DNA of 64,000 nucleotides, taken from Arabidopsis thaliana (lineage: Eukaryota > Streptophyta > Magnoliopsida > Brassicales > Brassicaceae). Positions 9,834-25,184 of this stretch are shown here, piece by piece. The notes beneath the pieces are model-generated. The model was given only the letters and a program-made list of their open reading frames with translations, was not told the origin of the DNA and ran no database searches. The stretch is from contig NC_003074.8 in NCBI RefSeq assembly GCF_000001735.4, positions 4,402,101-4,466,100 on the forward strand. The letters run 5' to 3'. Positions within the stretch are counted from its first letter, which is position 1, and every line of letters starts with the position of its first letter. A program made the translations under genes and the position numbers.

Positions 9834-12800
9834 TCACAATATTGTGTTGATGTGAAGTGCTTTGAGGAGAGATGTTGCCATTTGTTTCACCAGAACTTGG
9901 CCTCCTGAACGTTGTCCATCTCGTCGTTCTTCTATTAGATTCTGCAGTTTTTGAGGAAGGTCGTTCTCTACGATCAGCTGTTTCGGCCGTGGATGATGTT
10001 CATAAACAGCCTGTTGTTTCAATGATCCCCAAAACCAAACAGTCAAACACTAGCAAAAAACTTATTAGATAATATTTGGCTATAGAATGATTCATTACCT
10101 TGATGAGTTTTAGGAGGTTAAGTCGAGCAATCGCATCTTGATGGTCTAGCCTTGAAATAAGCAGTGGAGTCAATCCATTTACAGCTAATGTCTTATTGAT
10201 CCGATATGATTTCCTAGATTCAAGAATGAGACAGGATTAGACTAAAGAAGCGGCAACTTCACTTCTACTTCTAAGTTTAGCTGTAATTGTCTCGTATTAC
10301 AACGCTTTGGAAAGATAGATATTAGAAAGGGGAGAGATACATACGTGATAATCTTTAAGAATGGCTCCAATATGTGCACGAAGTGTCTCTCTGGGCAGCT
10401 CTGGAAGAAGTCAACTAATTTCTGAATTGCATCTTGCTTGAGCAATGCCTGCTCTACCTTGCGGTTGTCATTGTCTTGCGCCAAGCAAACAGCGATTGAA
10501 TCTAAGGCTATCACGGACCAGTATTCATCATCGAGTAAACTCAGGTAAACATCAAGACCACCGTGGGCCCTTAACTGTTCTCTTGAATTTCGAGATGCAT
10601 GAGCCATATCGCAGAGTAGTGGCAATGCATACTGTTTCAGAGGAGAATCTGACATAATGAAAAGCATCAGATGCGGAATGATTCCGTTTTCAGCCGCTTG
10701 TTCCTGCCTCCTCTTGTTTATCTTGCACAGGTTGAATAGTGCACTAAGCACCTACATAAATAAACGTTTAAGAAATTTTAAACTTCAATATTTCAGATAC
10801 CATACTGGACAAGAGGTTGTAACCAACAAGCCAATGATATCTATATGAAAGTCAAGAAGGTAACCTCATGATGGATCTGATAAACAAGATGCCCATCCTT
10901 AAGCTCAAGGTTGGGGATCAAATGCTTAATTGCATCTGCACGCTGCAGATTCTCCAAGCAATTTGGATCAGTTGATAAATGATTTGTGCACTCCAGTATC
11001 TGGAAATGAAAGGCATTGTAAGCATGCGTCCTGAAGATCCTCTAGAAGAAACATCCAAGCTCGGCCAGAGAGAAATAAAGAAACTTCTGAGTATATGCAA
11101 GTACCTTTAACAGAATAGGAGGTTCTACACGGTTGAACATCTGAAAAAGACGACTGAGTAAGCTTTGGCTGCACATATATGACTTTACTGTCGTATCAGC
11201 TCGAGCAAATTCAAGAAGCAGGTCAGCAACTTTCTCCAAGTATTCCCTTGCAACATCTGCACTCAGCGTAGAGACCATATGGGCAAGTAAACCAGATGAT
11301 GTGGCACTTCCAGGTCTAGCGTTTAGAACACCCGAACCTGACAGTACTCCAGATGCTGTCTGAGATGCAATCCCAGATGTTGAAGCAACTCCTTCAATAG
11401 CCAGAACCTTCTTTGTCATTGTTTTACTGGGATATCTAGTCGTAGTATCAAGACTTCCATTTTCCTTTCCACGTCCAGAGACCTCTGATGAAACAATGTA
11501 ATGATAAGGTGTAAACAAAAAAATCATATATGAACACTCTTGCTAAACATACAACTTTAAAACCTACCTGCAAATTCAGCCATCAGAAAATCTAGGTCTC
11601 CGTTGTTTTTCTTTTCATTTGATCCATGCAAAAGAGGAAGTCTACTTTCATGTCTCTCTATGCCAGTGATATGCTTAACATAATCCAGTTGACCAGAATA
11701 ATGTCTTGAAGGGGGTTCTTTATCCAACAAGCTAAGCAAAGGTCGAACTTGTTCTGTCTGAGTAACAGGAAAACCATTAGAGGCGCCCTCTGCCAGCTTC
11801 TGAAGCTTATCTGTCGATGTCCTATTGGCGGAAAGAGATATTCGATGCTGTTGTCTAACATCTTCTGTGCCAGAGGTTGAGGCATCTGGTGCAACACTGC
11901 TTACTCTAGGCTTATCACCATCTGGGTGCAAAGCATCTGGTTGATGGACATCTGATCTTTGAGAATTTGAGGTTGAAGCATGAGAAGGCTCTTCACCACC
12001 CCCATGCCTAGTTTTCAATACATCAGGCTGATCAATCATACTGAGTGAAGAAGTCTCATTTTGACCAAAAATAGGATTGTTAGGGTCAAGTTGACCAGAG
12101 CGCACTCGTGGAGCTTGACCATCCAGGCCCCCTGATATAGAAGCCAGCCGGGTTGCCTCATTCAAGCTATAAAGAGTGTTGATTAGCCTCAGAAGAATTC
12201 CATTCTTTGCAGCTATACGGCAGAAATCATTTCTTGGGGTGGATCTTTTGAGTTTAAATACCTGCCACATCCCATCAATAGCCAAGTGAACCATCTCCCT
12301 GAACAGAAAAGCCCAGATTAGTAAGATCTAGTACCACATAGAGCTAAAGGAACCAGAATTGATTAAAGAGAGAAGAGCTAATTAAGATAATTGTCAGCTA
12401 ACGTTAAAAGTATCTGCGGTTTTCAATTGAACAAATACACCACATACATTAACTTCTGCACTTAATATGTTCAATAGTCCAGACACCATATGAAGATGAT
12501 AAACAGTACCCACCTGTATTTGGCATAATCTGCTTCAAGAAATCCCACCAAAACGGGTATTCCACGGCAAGCTATGAACATTTGCAACGTCAAGGGGCTG
12601 CCAAGAAGCTACCATATCAACTTTATGACTTACAGAAAGAAAAAAGAAGCAGCAAAATTATAAATATTTGATGACTAACCTTGACTGACAAAGCTGCTGC
12701 AAGAAGTAAGCTGCTTCTTTACGAATTTCGCGAGAACGATCCCTCTCAGGACCAGCAAAACTCATTACAACAGGAATCTGCCAATTCACTTGGAATAATC

Positions 12801-15800
12801 AATTTTCATGGGTTATTTTGCCACATCAATGAAAACACAAACTTGACTATTTGAAAACACCATGAAAAAATGAGTGTTGAGATAACGAAACCATGATAAA
12901 CTATCTACGTTTTTCCCCAAAAATGGTGTTAGCTTTCCAAATTGAAGTTTGAAATAGAAATTGGAGACACGCCTTTGATAAAACAAATTGGCCATATTCT
13001 CCGGACTATACCAATGATCCCCTGAGTCAGCAAGCATATGGAAGGTGAAACTTACAAGGCCAACAAGACAAGCATTTTCCTGGAAGTCAGTGTTATCTTT
13101 AATAATTTCGTTTATCAGCTGCAGCACAGCACATATTACCTGAAAACACCATAAAATATTCACAAACACAAGCCAGTCAGTATTCACAGCAAACTAATAA
13201 CTACTTATCATGAAGGACAACAACAAAAATCCTGCTAGATTACAAAAGAAGCATACTCGAGATTTAGGAATATCGAGTAGATCCATTAGAGGCAGGAAAC
13301 CATGCTGTGTCACAAATACTACTTTCTGCTCAGGTCTCTGACGAAACATGGCAACAAGTTTCTGACAAGAAGATACTATTGCATCTTCTGACTCATCTGG
13401 CCTCAAGGAGCTGACCAGTCTGCTGAACTCGACTGCCTACAAAAACTTAACCAATAAATACTAAGATTTGGAATCACTAAAAACAGTGTTGAGAAGTAAC
13501 AATTCTCTTTTCAAAACTTGATTAACATTATCATTCTCAGAGGATGAAGTGAATCGGTCAAGTAGCATTAGCAACATATAAAACGCCGAAAGATTGCCAA
13601 AACAATAGGATATAGATTTGCAGAATACCTGCAGAGGAAAAAGATTCTCCGCGGGCACTTTTTCATCAAATACCTGAGAAACAAGATATGGAAATATTAT
13701 AGCAGTATACTACTTGAAATATCAAACGTCCAAACTTGAGACAGAACATACCAAGCCATCAATGTCAATAACATCATCTTTCAAAACACCCATCATCAAG
13801 CGAAAAAGATCACCACCATCATTTGAGTGCCCTGTTTCCCCCTCCATTTGCTTCTGAGCAATTGTAGCCCTCAATTTTGTAGCCAGATCATTCTTTCCAC
13901 CATCTGCAACAGGAGAATCACCTTGGTTGACATTTGACGTAGGCATGGATGTTGAGGCTTCATTTGGTTTTCCCTCAGACACTTTATCCAATGGGTGAAA
14001 TAAATCATGCAAAGAAGCATCCCCAGGAGGATCACTAAACCTAGCCAGTTCATTCCCACTAACACTAGATGGAGTCTTCACAGCCTTTTAAGAGAGAAAT
14101 ACCAATCAAAACAAATCTAGTCAGTTTACAGGTTTCCAACTCAGTAAATAGAGCACTAGGTCTGAACACGTCATTCAACAAAGAAAGGGAAAGTATTGCA
14201 GTAAGAACATAATCTTGTAAAAAAGCAAGACCAAGGCCCAACAACAAACAAAACCAGTCTCACTATACAAGCCTCTATGCATGTAGGTGTGAAATTTGCA
14301 AAACAAATAAAGAAGTATATAATACAGTACAAGTCGGTGACCTGTTTTGTTTTTATCGGTAAGGAACTTATTAATCAACTTAACACAAAAGCACGACTCG
14401 TGATTTACCATATTATCTAAGAAAATGCTAGGACAGTAATGACGTAACAGCACAACTAACCTTTCGAATCCCACGTTCTTCACCTTTGCGGCCAAAACTA
14501 TGTGATGTCTGGTCCACTGGGATGGATAATTCTTTGCCAACGTGCTTTATTGCTGAAGTATTTTTTCTAGCTTCAGAAGTTTCCGTTACAAGATTTTCAG
14601 GTGTTTCACCACGTTCAGATTTCCCATGAAAGTCTGATACATCTTGAGGTGTCCCCTTAGCATCCGAAGATTTCTCATGGATCGACAGTGTAGGAACTTG
14701 ATCTGACATAATATCATCTTCTGAATTATCTGTTCCTTCTTCACCAAGATCACTGGGTGTCGACTGATCTTTCTCAGACCTAAAACTCGACACCCCTACC
14801 AGAGGTAATTTGCTTTTCGAGTCCTGGACAAGAAAAGTACTATCATTAGCTTTAGAAAGTTCATCTCTAGCTTTAATGCGTTCTCCTGTTCATTTATCAA
14901 CTCTTTATCTGCATATTCAAAACATTGAATGATGGTAAATTAGAGCCGAGGATTGAGTCAGGAATCTTACAGTTTTTGATATTCCCACATTTTCTCCTGA
15001 AAGGCTTTCTGCTGCATCTTGACTACCTTCATCATCCTTCTCTGAACTTGCAGTGGCTTCCTTCATATATCTGCAAAGGATGAAGTACCCAAGGACATTA
15101 CAGGTTCAGTGGATGCAAGGAACACTATTGCGTGTTCTTTAAGATGGGATATATAATACATTTTGTAATATTCTTCCAAAAAATAAAGTTAAATACATAG
15201 GTTCTCACTTGATGGTGCCACTATGCCGAAGTGATGACTGCAAAGCTCGTCTAGAGTTTCGTATCCAAGGGTGAGAGAGCAGTGTCTTTGCATCAGGCCT
15301 CTGCCTGGAATCCTGTAAAACACAAGATACAAATCAGATGTACATACTGGATATTAAATAAATCATTGTCTAGGTTCTGGTACAGAGGTAGGTGAATAAA
15401 CCCTATAGCAGAAAATTATACCTTCTTGAAGCACTGTCGTAGAAAGTCCGTAATATCTGGAGAAAGACTATCAGGAATAGGAGGGTTGTCATCCTGAAAC
15501 GAAACCATAAGAAATAGTTTGTCACTTCTGGCTAACAGCTTTTGCATTTTTCAGGAGAGAAGTGTTTACGACATGGAGAAGGGGACGGAAGAGACACCTA
15601 AATTTGATTGACTTAAATGCAAACTCATAAAATGTTGTCAAATACCTGAACAATACGAAAGAGGGCTGGCATGGGTTGCAGATCATAGTAAGGAGGTACA
15701 CATGTCAGAAGTTCGATAACAGTGCATCCAACGCTCCAAATGTCAGAAGCAGCACAAACTCCTGACATTTCAATAACCTGAAACAGAAGTTGGGCTTCTG

Positions 15801-17220
15801 TCAATACGTACATAATCAGGTAAAAGTTCTCTAAAGGAGCAAACAAAAGCATCTTTCAAACAACAACAAATATTGTTTCAAAACTGCGTACGAAAGCTAT
15901 ACAGAATATGGAGATGGAAAATATATAATCAAAGGTGTACCTCAGGAGCCATCCAGTAAGGAGTTCCAACCACCGAGTGAGTATTAACATCAGCCTCGTT
16001 AAGTTTAGTGGCAACTCCAAAGTCAGCAAGCTTCACAAGACCCTGAAGTGTGATGTAGTCAAGTATCTTTCTAAGGAAAAAGCCTAGAAGAATCTTATCC
16101 AGCAGATCTCAAAACAAAAACACACTGAAGACATGTCTGAGAATAGATAATATAGAAAACACACCTCCTTTGTCGTCAAAATATTTGCACCCTTAATATC
16201 ACGGTGTATAACACCCTGCTCATGCAGATATACCAAACCTTCCAAGACCTGTATTCACTAGTTAGTACACAATGCATAACGAAACTTAACTCAACTTGAA
16301 AGATGTATACAGACCTGAGCAATGTAAACAGCCACCAAAGATTCTGGGAAAGGTCCAAATTTATTTGGTTTAATAATGTTTGCAAGAGAGCCATTCTCAA
16401 CGTACCTGCAAACACATAATTGAACTTGAGTTTCCCGTCCATAGTCCAGAGTGGACCAAAATAAACAAAAAAAGCTACTTACTCCAAAATAATGTGAAGG
16501 TGAGTCTTTGTCTTCGACGACCCAAGATACTTCACAATGTTTTTATGGTTCAAGTTCTGCAATGAAATATTATCTCAGAATACATAGAGAAGAACTGCAT
16601 CTTAACCAGCATCATAACCATTCATGAGAAGAAGCCAAAATTCAGAAGGTGATTGATTTGACATAAACTTAGTATCAGGATCCCAACTCTGTAAACAGTA
16701 CAAAATTCAGAAAACTACCTTCAAAAGATCAATTTCTTGCTGGAGAAATTCATCCCAACAGCACAAGAATCATCCACATGTAAAAACCAGGATTAGTCAG
16801 CATAGCAGTGGTAAGGAACAAATAAGGAAGATAGATATAAGGAAAATAACAAACCATAATGGTGTTAAGATCCTCTTGAACAATATTTTCCAAAGAGACT
16901 TGTTTAATGGCCACAAAGTCACCATTCTCCAAGTCTAATCCTTTATAAACTCGACCATAAGCTCCTTTACCAATTTCATCTCCCAGCATCTACCCTCAAC
17001 ATATCAAGGATCAACCATTGAAATTAATCAAAATTGAAGAGAAAACAGCAAAAAGCACCAGACTTAAGCTTAAAATCAATAAAATTACTAAAGCTAAAAT
17101 CTTAAGGAGACCCATTAGAAAACCCAAATCCCAGAAATTACGGAGAAGAAGAAAGCTCACATATTTGTTGTCGAGAGTCTTTGATTTGTGAAACTGAGAT
17201 GACGTCATTTGCCGCGCCAT
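9834..17220 (-). CDS. MAP3KE1: MAP3K epsilon 1 protein kinase (MAPKKK7), 1368 aa
   Basis: Twenty-four exons, high to low: 17220-17161, 16989-16855, 16739-16719, 16556-16483, 16405-16315, 16248-16165, 16042-15941, 15777-15646, 15493-15422, 15312-15209, 15070-14971, 14823-14461, 14084-13752, 13673-13629, 13436-13257, 13139-13056, 12777-12680, 12597-12514, 12298-11568, 11484-11105, 10999-10865, 10751-10345, 10213-10099, 10010-9834. They sum to 1369 codons including stop. The N-terminal kinase domain (about 20-275) has [28 protein letters not shown] and GTPYWMAPE, all intact. A long Ser-rich linker and armadillo/HEAT-like repeats follow. It is a Cdc7/Ste20-like MAP3K; in Arabidopsis it acts redundantly with MAP3KE2 in pollen viability and plasma-membrane integrity. 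Exon 3 is only 21 bases. By order this is At3g13530. Confidence 0.96.
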
Positions 17221-18138
17221 CTCTTCTCGTTTCTTCTTCCTCCGTCAGCAGAACAAAAAAAATGCAGCGAACAGAACACAATTGCTCCTCAAGGAAACAG
17301 AATCCAATAAGAATTAGGGTTTTAATTTTTTGAGAAAATTGAAAGAAAAGATTTCGAGATTGGTGGAGTTGAAAGATCAGAGATGCCAGCTCTATTACAG
17401 TAGTGAAAATACATGACCAAATTTTAATAAAATCAAAATTAAGAAAAAGGAAAGAACAAAACAAAAGTTTTGGGTTAGAAATTGACTAACTGTAATAAAG
17501 GAGAGGTAATTATGTTAATTTCTCATGCGCCTGTATTCTTCTTTATTATGTGGCCCATACTTTTTATTTATTTACGATTTCACCCCTTTATTTCCCGATT
17601 TGTAAAAATACTAGCATTTTGTCCAATTACTGATTAATCATCTATTTAAAAGGTGGTCCAAATATTTAATGCTTTTTCACTGGTGTCAATTTTAATTAAG
17701 GTGGTTAGTATTCATTAATGTATTATCAACCATTTTGTTATAACTTTCTCAATTGTAGGAGCTGGTATAATCGGATGTTTATAGCCAATCAAATTATAAT
17801 TCATAGTAGTATCAAATCTTTAATATAAATAACTAGAAGCAACTAACCTATGCATTGTAATAACATTAGCCATTTGGATTTCAATATGATTGTTACTGCA
17901 AAATCTTTAAAATGAAAGGAAAAAAAAACCACGCAGGTGAAATAAAAACCAAATGAAGATTATTACCAAACGCCGAAGCTAGCGCGTGAGAGAAAAGGTC
18001 GGTAGGTTCATTGGTAACATCAGCAGACTAATGGAGAGAGAGAAACTTTGAGAAAAGAAAAAAACAACCAATCGAAGAACTCATAGAGATCACGAAACCC
18101 TAGTGGAAAGAGAGAAAGCTTTGTTGAAGACGGCGGAG
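17221..18138. other. Divergent promoter region MAP3KE1 / MYB5
   Basis: The MAP3KE1 leader occupies the left part, with a TTAGGGTTTT telo-box-like word near 17317. The MYB5 leader, rich in GAGA words, occupies the last 100 bases or so. The middle is AT-rich with no open frame. The two genes are transcribed away from each other. Confidence 0.55.
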
Positions 18139-19343
18139 ATGATGTCATGTGGTGGGAAGAAGCCAGTGTCTAAGAAAACAACGCCGTGTTGCACGAAGAT
18201 GGGGATGAAGAGAGGACCATGGACGGTGGAGGAAGACGAGATTCTTGTGAGCTTCATTAAGAAAGAAGGTGAAGGACGGTGGCGATCGCTTCCTAAGAGA
18301 GCTGGTTTACTCAGATGTGGAAAGAGCTGTCGTCTACGGTGGATGAACTATCTCCGACCCTCGGTTAAACGTGGAGGAATTACGTCGGACGAGGAAGATC
18401 TCATCCTCCGTCTTCACCGCCTCCTCGGCAACAGGTATATATATAGATATTAAAAAAAAATCTCGTCAAGTATTCAACTATACAAGATCGTTTAGTTTAT
18501 ATGCATACGTATGTGTGTGTCTCTCTCTACCCATACACTAGAGTTATTTTTTTGTTTAAGCTAGCTAGGGTTTTATTTCTTCCACATAAACATGAAGGTT
18601 CTGATTTTAGCTTGATCCCATTTTTTCTTATAGCTATATAAAACAATTATACTTTGATTCTTGATTCGATATTTATATAGAACAAAAGGTTAATCCCTTC
18701 TCTAGTTTCTTTAGAGTATAATTTTAATTAAGTTGATTCTGGTTCTAGAGCAAATTAATAGTTCTAGAGATCATTCATTCTTTTTTCAAATTGTTTATGA
18801 TTACTAGGATAAAAATGCAAGCTTGTTTTGTAACCATATTAGTAATTAACCGCTCTTGTTCTTCATGGAAATTCTAATGTGTGATGCAGGTGGTCATTGA
18901 TCGCGGGAAGGATACCGGGAAGGACTGATAATGAAATTAAGAACTATTGGAACACTCATCTTCGTAAGAAACTTTTAAGGCAAGGAATTGATCCTCAAAC
19001 CCACAAGCCTCTTGATGCAAACAACATCCATAAACCAGAAGAAGAAGTTTCCGGTGGACAAAAGTACCCTCTAGAGCCTATTTCTAGTTCTCATACTGAT
19101 GATACCACTGTTAATGGCGGGGATGGAGATAGCAAGAACAGTATCAATGTCTTTGGTGGTGAACACGGCTACGAAGACTTTGGTTTCTGCTACGACGACA
19201 AGTTCTCATCGTTTCTTAATTCGCTCATCAACGATGTTGGTGATCCTTTTGGTAATATTATCCCAATATCTCAACCTTTGCAGATGGATGATTGTAAGGA
19301 TGGGATTGTTGGAGCGTCGTCTTCTAGCTTAGGACATGACTAG
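18139..19343 (+). CDS. MYB5: R2R3-MYB transcription factor MYB5, 249 aa
   Basis: Two exons, 18139-18434 and 18890-19343, joined inside an Arg codon, which is the standard R3 intron position of this family. The R2 repeat (about 24-75) and R3 repeat (about 76-126) carry the regularly spaced Trp residues, with the first R3 Trp replaced by Ile. R3 contains the bHLH-contact signature DLxxRxxxLxxxxxxLxxxR ([20 protein letters not shown]), so interaction with TT8/GL3-type bHLH proteins is expected. The C-terminal part is acidic and Ser-rich. MYB5 is known to act with TT2 and TTG1 in seed-coat mucilage, tannin and trichome development. An open frame extends 12 codons upstream from GTG, but ATG-ATG at 18139 is the first start. 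By order this is At3g13540. Confidence 0.95.
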
Positions 19344-21468
19344 ATACAGGAAGATATATAGTTGATCGAATCTTGATGTCTTCTATATCTACCATGCTTC
19401 AAGAAGGGGTCACAGATGCGATCTAGAAGGTTGGCATATATGTGTACTAAGTTGTTTTGTGGTGATTTGTGTGATTATTATAAAACCATAAATTGTGAGT
19501 GTAACTGAGTACACAAACCTCTATTTATATATATGGATATATCTATTGCGAATAAATGAATCATCACTATCGTTAAATAAGACTCGTGGTAAGCTTTTGT
19601 CAAATACAGATAACTAATAAGCATGTTCACAATCTTAAATTATGGTACTAGATATGTTTCTAAGTTTAATTTCTTCAAGAAGTTTATTTAATGTAAACAA
19701 TACAGGCTAGCTAAGTGCTAACGTTAAACTTCATATCCTTGAAAACAAAAATACACTAAACTTTATAAGCTATTAAACATATTCCGGACAGTTTACATAC
19801 TAAAGTACGATAATAACATATATGTTGTTTGAAAAAAAAAACATATATGTTGCCTATAGGTTTATTATGTGTTTGCGTCACCACACGAGTTGAGGTTATA
19901 AAACTCTATTTTCATGTAATACTAAATTAAAACTCAAAAATGTTTGTTTTAAGTATTTCAGACACAATTCATGAGTTGTATATATAAGTTGAAACTTATA
20001 GGTTCTTTTTATCGATGAGGATATACTATAAGTTCGAAAATCAAAGTTTGTTGCGTAGTTCACATTTACGTATCTTATAGTAAGACCAATGTTGGTCGAA
20101 GATATAGTTTTTTACCTATGCATGCAGATTTATTGTTTAACACAGTTTTATGTATATATATGCTTACTTCATCACAGTCTCTCGTCCGTGCGTTCTCCCT
20201 CTAGAATTCGTTACTTAAAACCAAAAAGAACACCATGCCGTTTTCACATTGACTCTTCACACGTTCCCACATTTACGCCATATAAACTACCCTTAGTTAA
20301 AGCCTAGGAAAATTGAATTATAGACCAACATTAGCGGTTAGAATAATTGACGTTTAATTTACATAAGTTTTTACTTTTTACTTAAAACGAACTTCGCATG
20401 CGACTATGCTGCTCCGACCTAACCTTCTCTTTGACCCTTCGGTTCACATCACAGCAGCAAAAATAATTAACTAACCGATAGTCTCTGGCTCAACCAAATT
20501 TAGACGAAAATGATTTATTGCCAAAAAATTCGTAAACCTAAGACTCTGATTAACAAAATTTTAGTGTTAGATACATAGTCATCATAAGATTGGATACTAT
20601 ATATAGTCGATATACTGGATATATCTTCCAACATCTCTAGAGGTTTTACTCAAAACTTCAAGAGAAATATATATGATGCCAACGAAGGGGAACATTAAAT
20701 AAAAAAATAAGATAAACAAATTGAGTATATACATGTGATGCATAAAATGACATATTCATCTGCATATACACTAACACATCTAACACACGTATAATTAACG
20801 GATAAATATTACAACGTACCGATATGAAGATATTAGTCGCAGAGACTCAAAATATGTTACTCTTTTTTAACACTGCTGTTCTACATATTCTCTATATATA
20901 CCATGCGTAGATAGATATGTACTGACCATTTGTGATAATTATGTTAAACAGAGTTAGGTTAAAAGAACGAAAAGAATTGACCGGTAGATTTGGTCTCTCA
21001 AGTCTCACTTGTGTCTTCAATAGAAAGTTTGATCTTTCTTTTTGGAGATAATCAATCAATAAAGATTATGGAACATGTTAGGTACCAACTAATACTCTTC
21101 AGTTTAATTATCTCATCTGTAATCGCTTTTCTCTAGAAGTTATGGCCTACTATTCTTGTTTCAAAACAAAATGCTCTTGTTTTCTTATAAAAGAAACAAT
21201 TCCTCAGTTATATTCAGACCATATATGATCTTTGGTTTTCGAGTCCTTGACGAAAAGATTTGACACTAAATTGTATAACCTTCAATAAATTGGAGTTGTT
21301 GAGGATTGGTCCTACCTCACATTGTTGCCTATTATCTGAGCAAACAATTTTCTTGGCCATCTAACATTGTGGTTCCACTTTTATGAATGTACATTGATGA
21401 CCATTAACTAACCAAAGAACTAGGTGTATTTATAATACATCAGTTGTCTTTTCCTCGTATTGAAGATC
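19344..21468. other. Intergenic region MYB5 to COP10
   Basis: About 2.1 kb between the convergent ends of MYB5 and COP10. The first 220 bases look like the MYB5 3' UTR and the last 100-200 the COP10 3' UTR. The middle is AT-rich. A 72-codon frame at 20089-20307 has no recognisable domain. No RNA gene was seen. Confidence 0.5.
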
Positions 21469-22697
<1,229 letters not shown>

Positions 22698-23383
22698 CTC
22701 CCGTCGTCGTCGTCTTCCGATACTCTCTGCTTATCCAATCCACCACTTGATCGTTTCGCTCGCACTCCATCGGGAAAAGATTTCGAAACGCCGCGTTTTT
22801 GTCCGATCAATTAAACAAATAAAGTAATCGCTGACGTGGAGATTAATTTTGTAACATGTATTTTTTATTTTTATTTTCTCTCACTAATCACTATCAATAA
22901 ATTTGTAATCATTTTGACAACCAAATTTATTTAAGTTGAATTATCGAATATTCTTGTCCTTTTGTGTAATGTGATCATGTTATAACCACGTGAATCCTTA
23001 ATAATTTGATAAATGATTATTCAAAGTTCTTGAAAAAGGCACACATTTTGGAAAGAAAATTGAAATTATCCAAAATCAATTTAATTTTTGTTTAAACATA
23101 ATCAAATTTACTCTGTCAATTTTTATGAATAACATGATTTACGTAAACTCTCCTACAATGCACTGATTCATTTGAATATGAAATTTAAATCACTCTAATT
23201 CGAATATTTTAGTTCAAAGATGAAGACAAAAAAAAGAATGGGAACTTGTGAGCCCTCTTTAGTCTCTAGTTACACTTACACTAAAAACAAAGTACACAGT
23301 AACTACCGGTAACCGTAAGAAATCCAATCCAAGCCACAGGTAGACTTCCCCGGTTACTACAAAACCGCTTTTTGGCAAACGTT
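22698..23383. other. Spacer between COP10 start and GH17 stop
   Basis: Both flanking genes are on the minus strand. The right part should hold the glucanase 3' UTR, the left part the COP10 promoter and leader. It is AT-rich with no supported open frame. Confidence 0.55.
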
Positions 23384-25184
23384 CTACAAAAGGCGGTCAT
23401 GCTGAAGCAACAGTTGTAGTAGAGTGAGAGCTAACGGTGCCAATATGGGAAGATGGTAGCTAAAGATGATACGTGCGTTTGCGTTTCCTCCCAATGGACT
23501 TGCGGGTCCTAACGCATCCGGAGGAAAGTTTCCATTAGTAGCGTTTGCGTTTAAGCTGAGATAAATGGAAAATGATTTCAAAGAGTTAGGAGCAGATTTC
23601 ATTTTCAAAACTTAACAAGACATAAATTTAGTATCGTTACCTTCCCGTATATGCACATGTTCTATAGCCTGCAAACACACAAGCCATCGAATTTGAGATT
23701 TACTCTGAGGAAACAACTTGAAAACATAGAATTATTGCAACACATAGATCAGAGGAAATGAGAAAAACTTACTAGGATCTCTAGTCGTAGTGATAGCCGT
23801 ACCATCAAAGTCACAAGTTCCACCTGCACTTTTCATCTTCTGGTAATAGTCATTGAAAGCAAAAGAAGCATGGCTCTTAACATCGTTAGGGAGGTAGCAA
23901 GGTTGGCCCGGTTGAATGGCAGCGCAGTTAGCTCGGCCTTGACCACACGCCCAATTCAAACCGTCAACCAACTTATCATCATCAGCATCTGCTTTAGCCA
24001 CGCAGAACATCGATGAACCGTTTAGAGCTGCGGAGCTAGAGCCACCACTCAAACTCAGAGGGTAAACCGAGGTCCCATTTGGAAACAAAATCCCCCAGTT
24101 TCTTTCAGAGACTGGTCCTGACCGCTTGTCTTCATTGTACAGCTCGTAGATGTAAGTGTTTATCGGTATGTCTGGTTGACTAGGAGGACCTGAGTTGTTC
24201 AGCACTCTCTTGATCAAGTTAGTGTTGAATGTCTCCGCATTAGCGACTGTTGCAGCCGCTTCATCGCTTCCACCAGACGAAGGCCAGCCTGTTTCCGTGA
24301 CTACAACAGGAATCTTGGAGAAATTCAAAGCTTCCATGGAGTAGTAAGCAGCATCAACCATAGCATCAAACATGCTGTTGTAATGTAAAAGCGTGTTGGG
24401 ATCAACAATCTGCTTCACCGGAGAAAGCTGCTTGAACAAAGCGTAATCAAGCGGGAAAATCCCATTAGCGGTTGTGTAACCGTAGTAAGGATACGCGTTT
24501 AACATGAAAAAGGAACCAGTGTTCTTCAAAAACTGAAGAAGCTGGTAAACCGTGGTGTTCCACGACGGGCTAAAGGTAGATGTAGATGGAGGAAACGGTT
24601 TAGGCATTATATCCATAGACATAGGGCTGGAGACTTTGACCTTAAAGTTGAGATTGGAAGCCACAAGAGCCTTGTGAATGTTGTTAAGAGCAGAGGCGAG
24701 AATCGGCGCCACGTGAGGAATCGTGGTGAGAACCTCACTACCAACAGCAATGGCGGTTATATTAGTTGAAGGAATATAAGCAGCGACGTTTTTGTTAACC
24801 CAAGCAGCTGCAGCTGAAGGAAACCGTCCGATTTTGAGGATTTCTTCATTGGTTACACCGACCATAACTTCGATGCTAGTGTTGGCAAATGCTTTGAGCA
24901 TATGGCTATTAGCATCATAGAGACGGACGTGTGTGATTTGTTGTGATTTGAGAAGTGTTACAATGTCTGAAGGCGGTGGCATGTTGGTGAGATCAGTGCC
25001 AATGTTTACACCGATAAATGCAGCTGTATAAAGAATCAGATTAACATTGAGAGTCTATGAACTTCACCAAGTAATAAAAAAGTAAACTTAGAGATAGATA
25101 TAACATGTGAAATTTACCGTTTGAACAGGCAAGAATTGAAAGTAGGAGCAACAACGCTTCTGCAAACCATCTCGGAAGCAGCAT
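23384..25184 (-). CDS. GH17 beta-1,3-glucanase with X8 domain and GPI signal, 505 aa
   Basis: Four exons: 25184-25118, 25023-23773, 23668-23641, 23555-23384. The ATG at 25184 starts a clear signal peptide (about 1-22, LLLLLSILACSN). The glycoside hydrolase family 17 domain spans about 23-345 and keeps both catalytic glutamates, in AVGSEVL (acid/base) and VTETGWPSSG (nucleophile). A Cys-rich X8/CBM43 module (about 365-450) follows, beginning near MFCVAKADADD. The tail is a hydrophobic GPI signal. The 28-base third exon lies in the X8 region. The protein should sit on the outer plasma membrane or wall; several relatives act on callose, some at plasmodesmata. A minus-strand TATA-like stretch (plus-strand coordinates about 26046-26058) implies a leader of some 800 bases, probably with an intron. 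By order this is At3g13560. Confidence 0.94.

Noticed and set aside
20089-20307. 72-codon frame between MYB5 and COP10
   Set aside because: AT-rich chance frame with no recognisable motif, start context or neighbouring exon.
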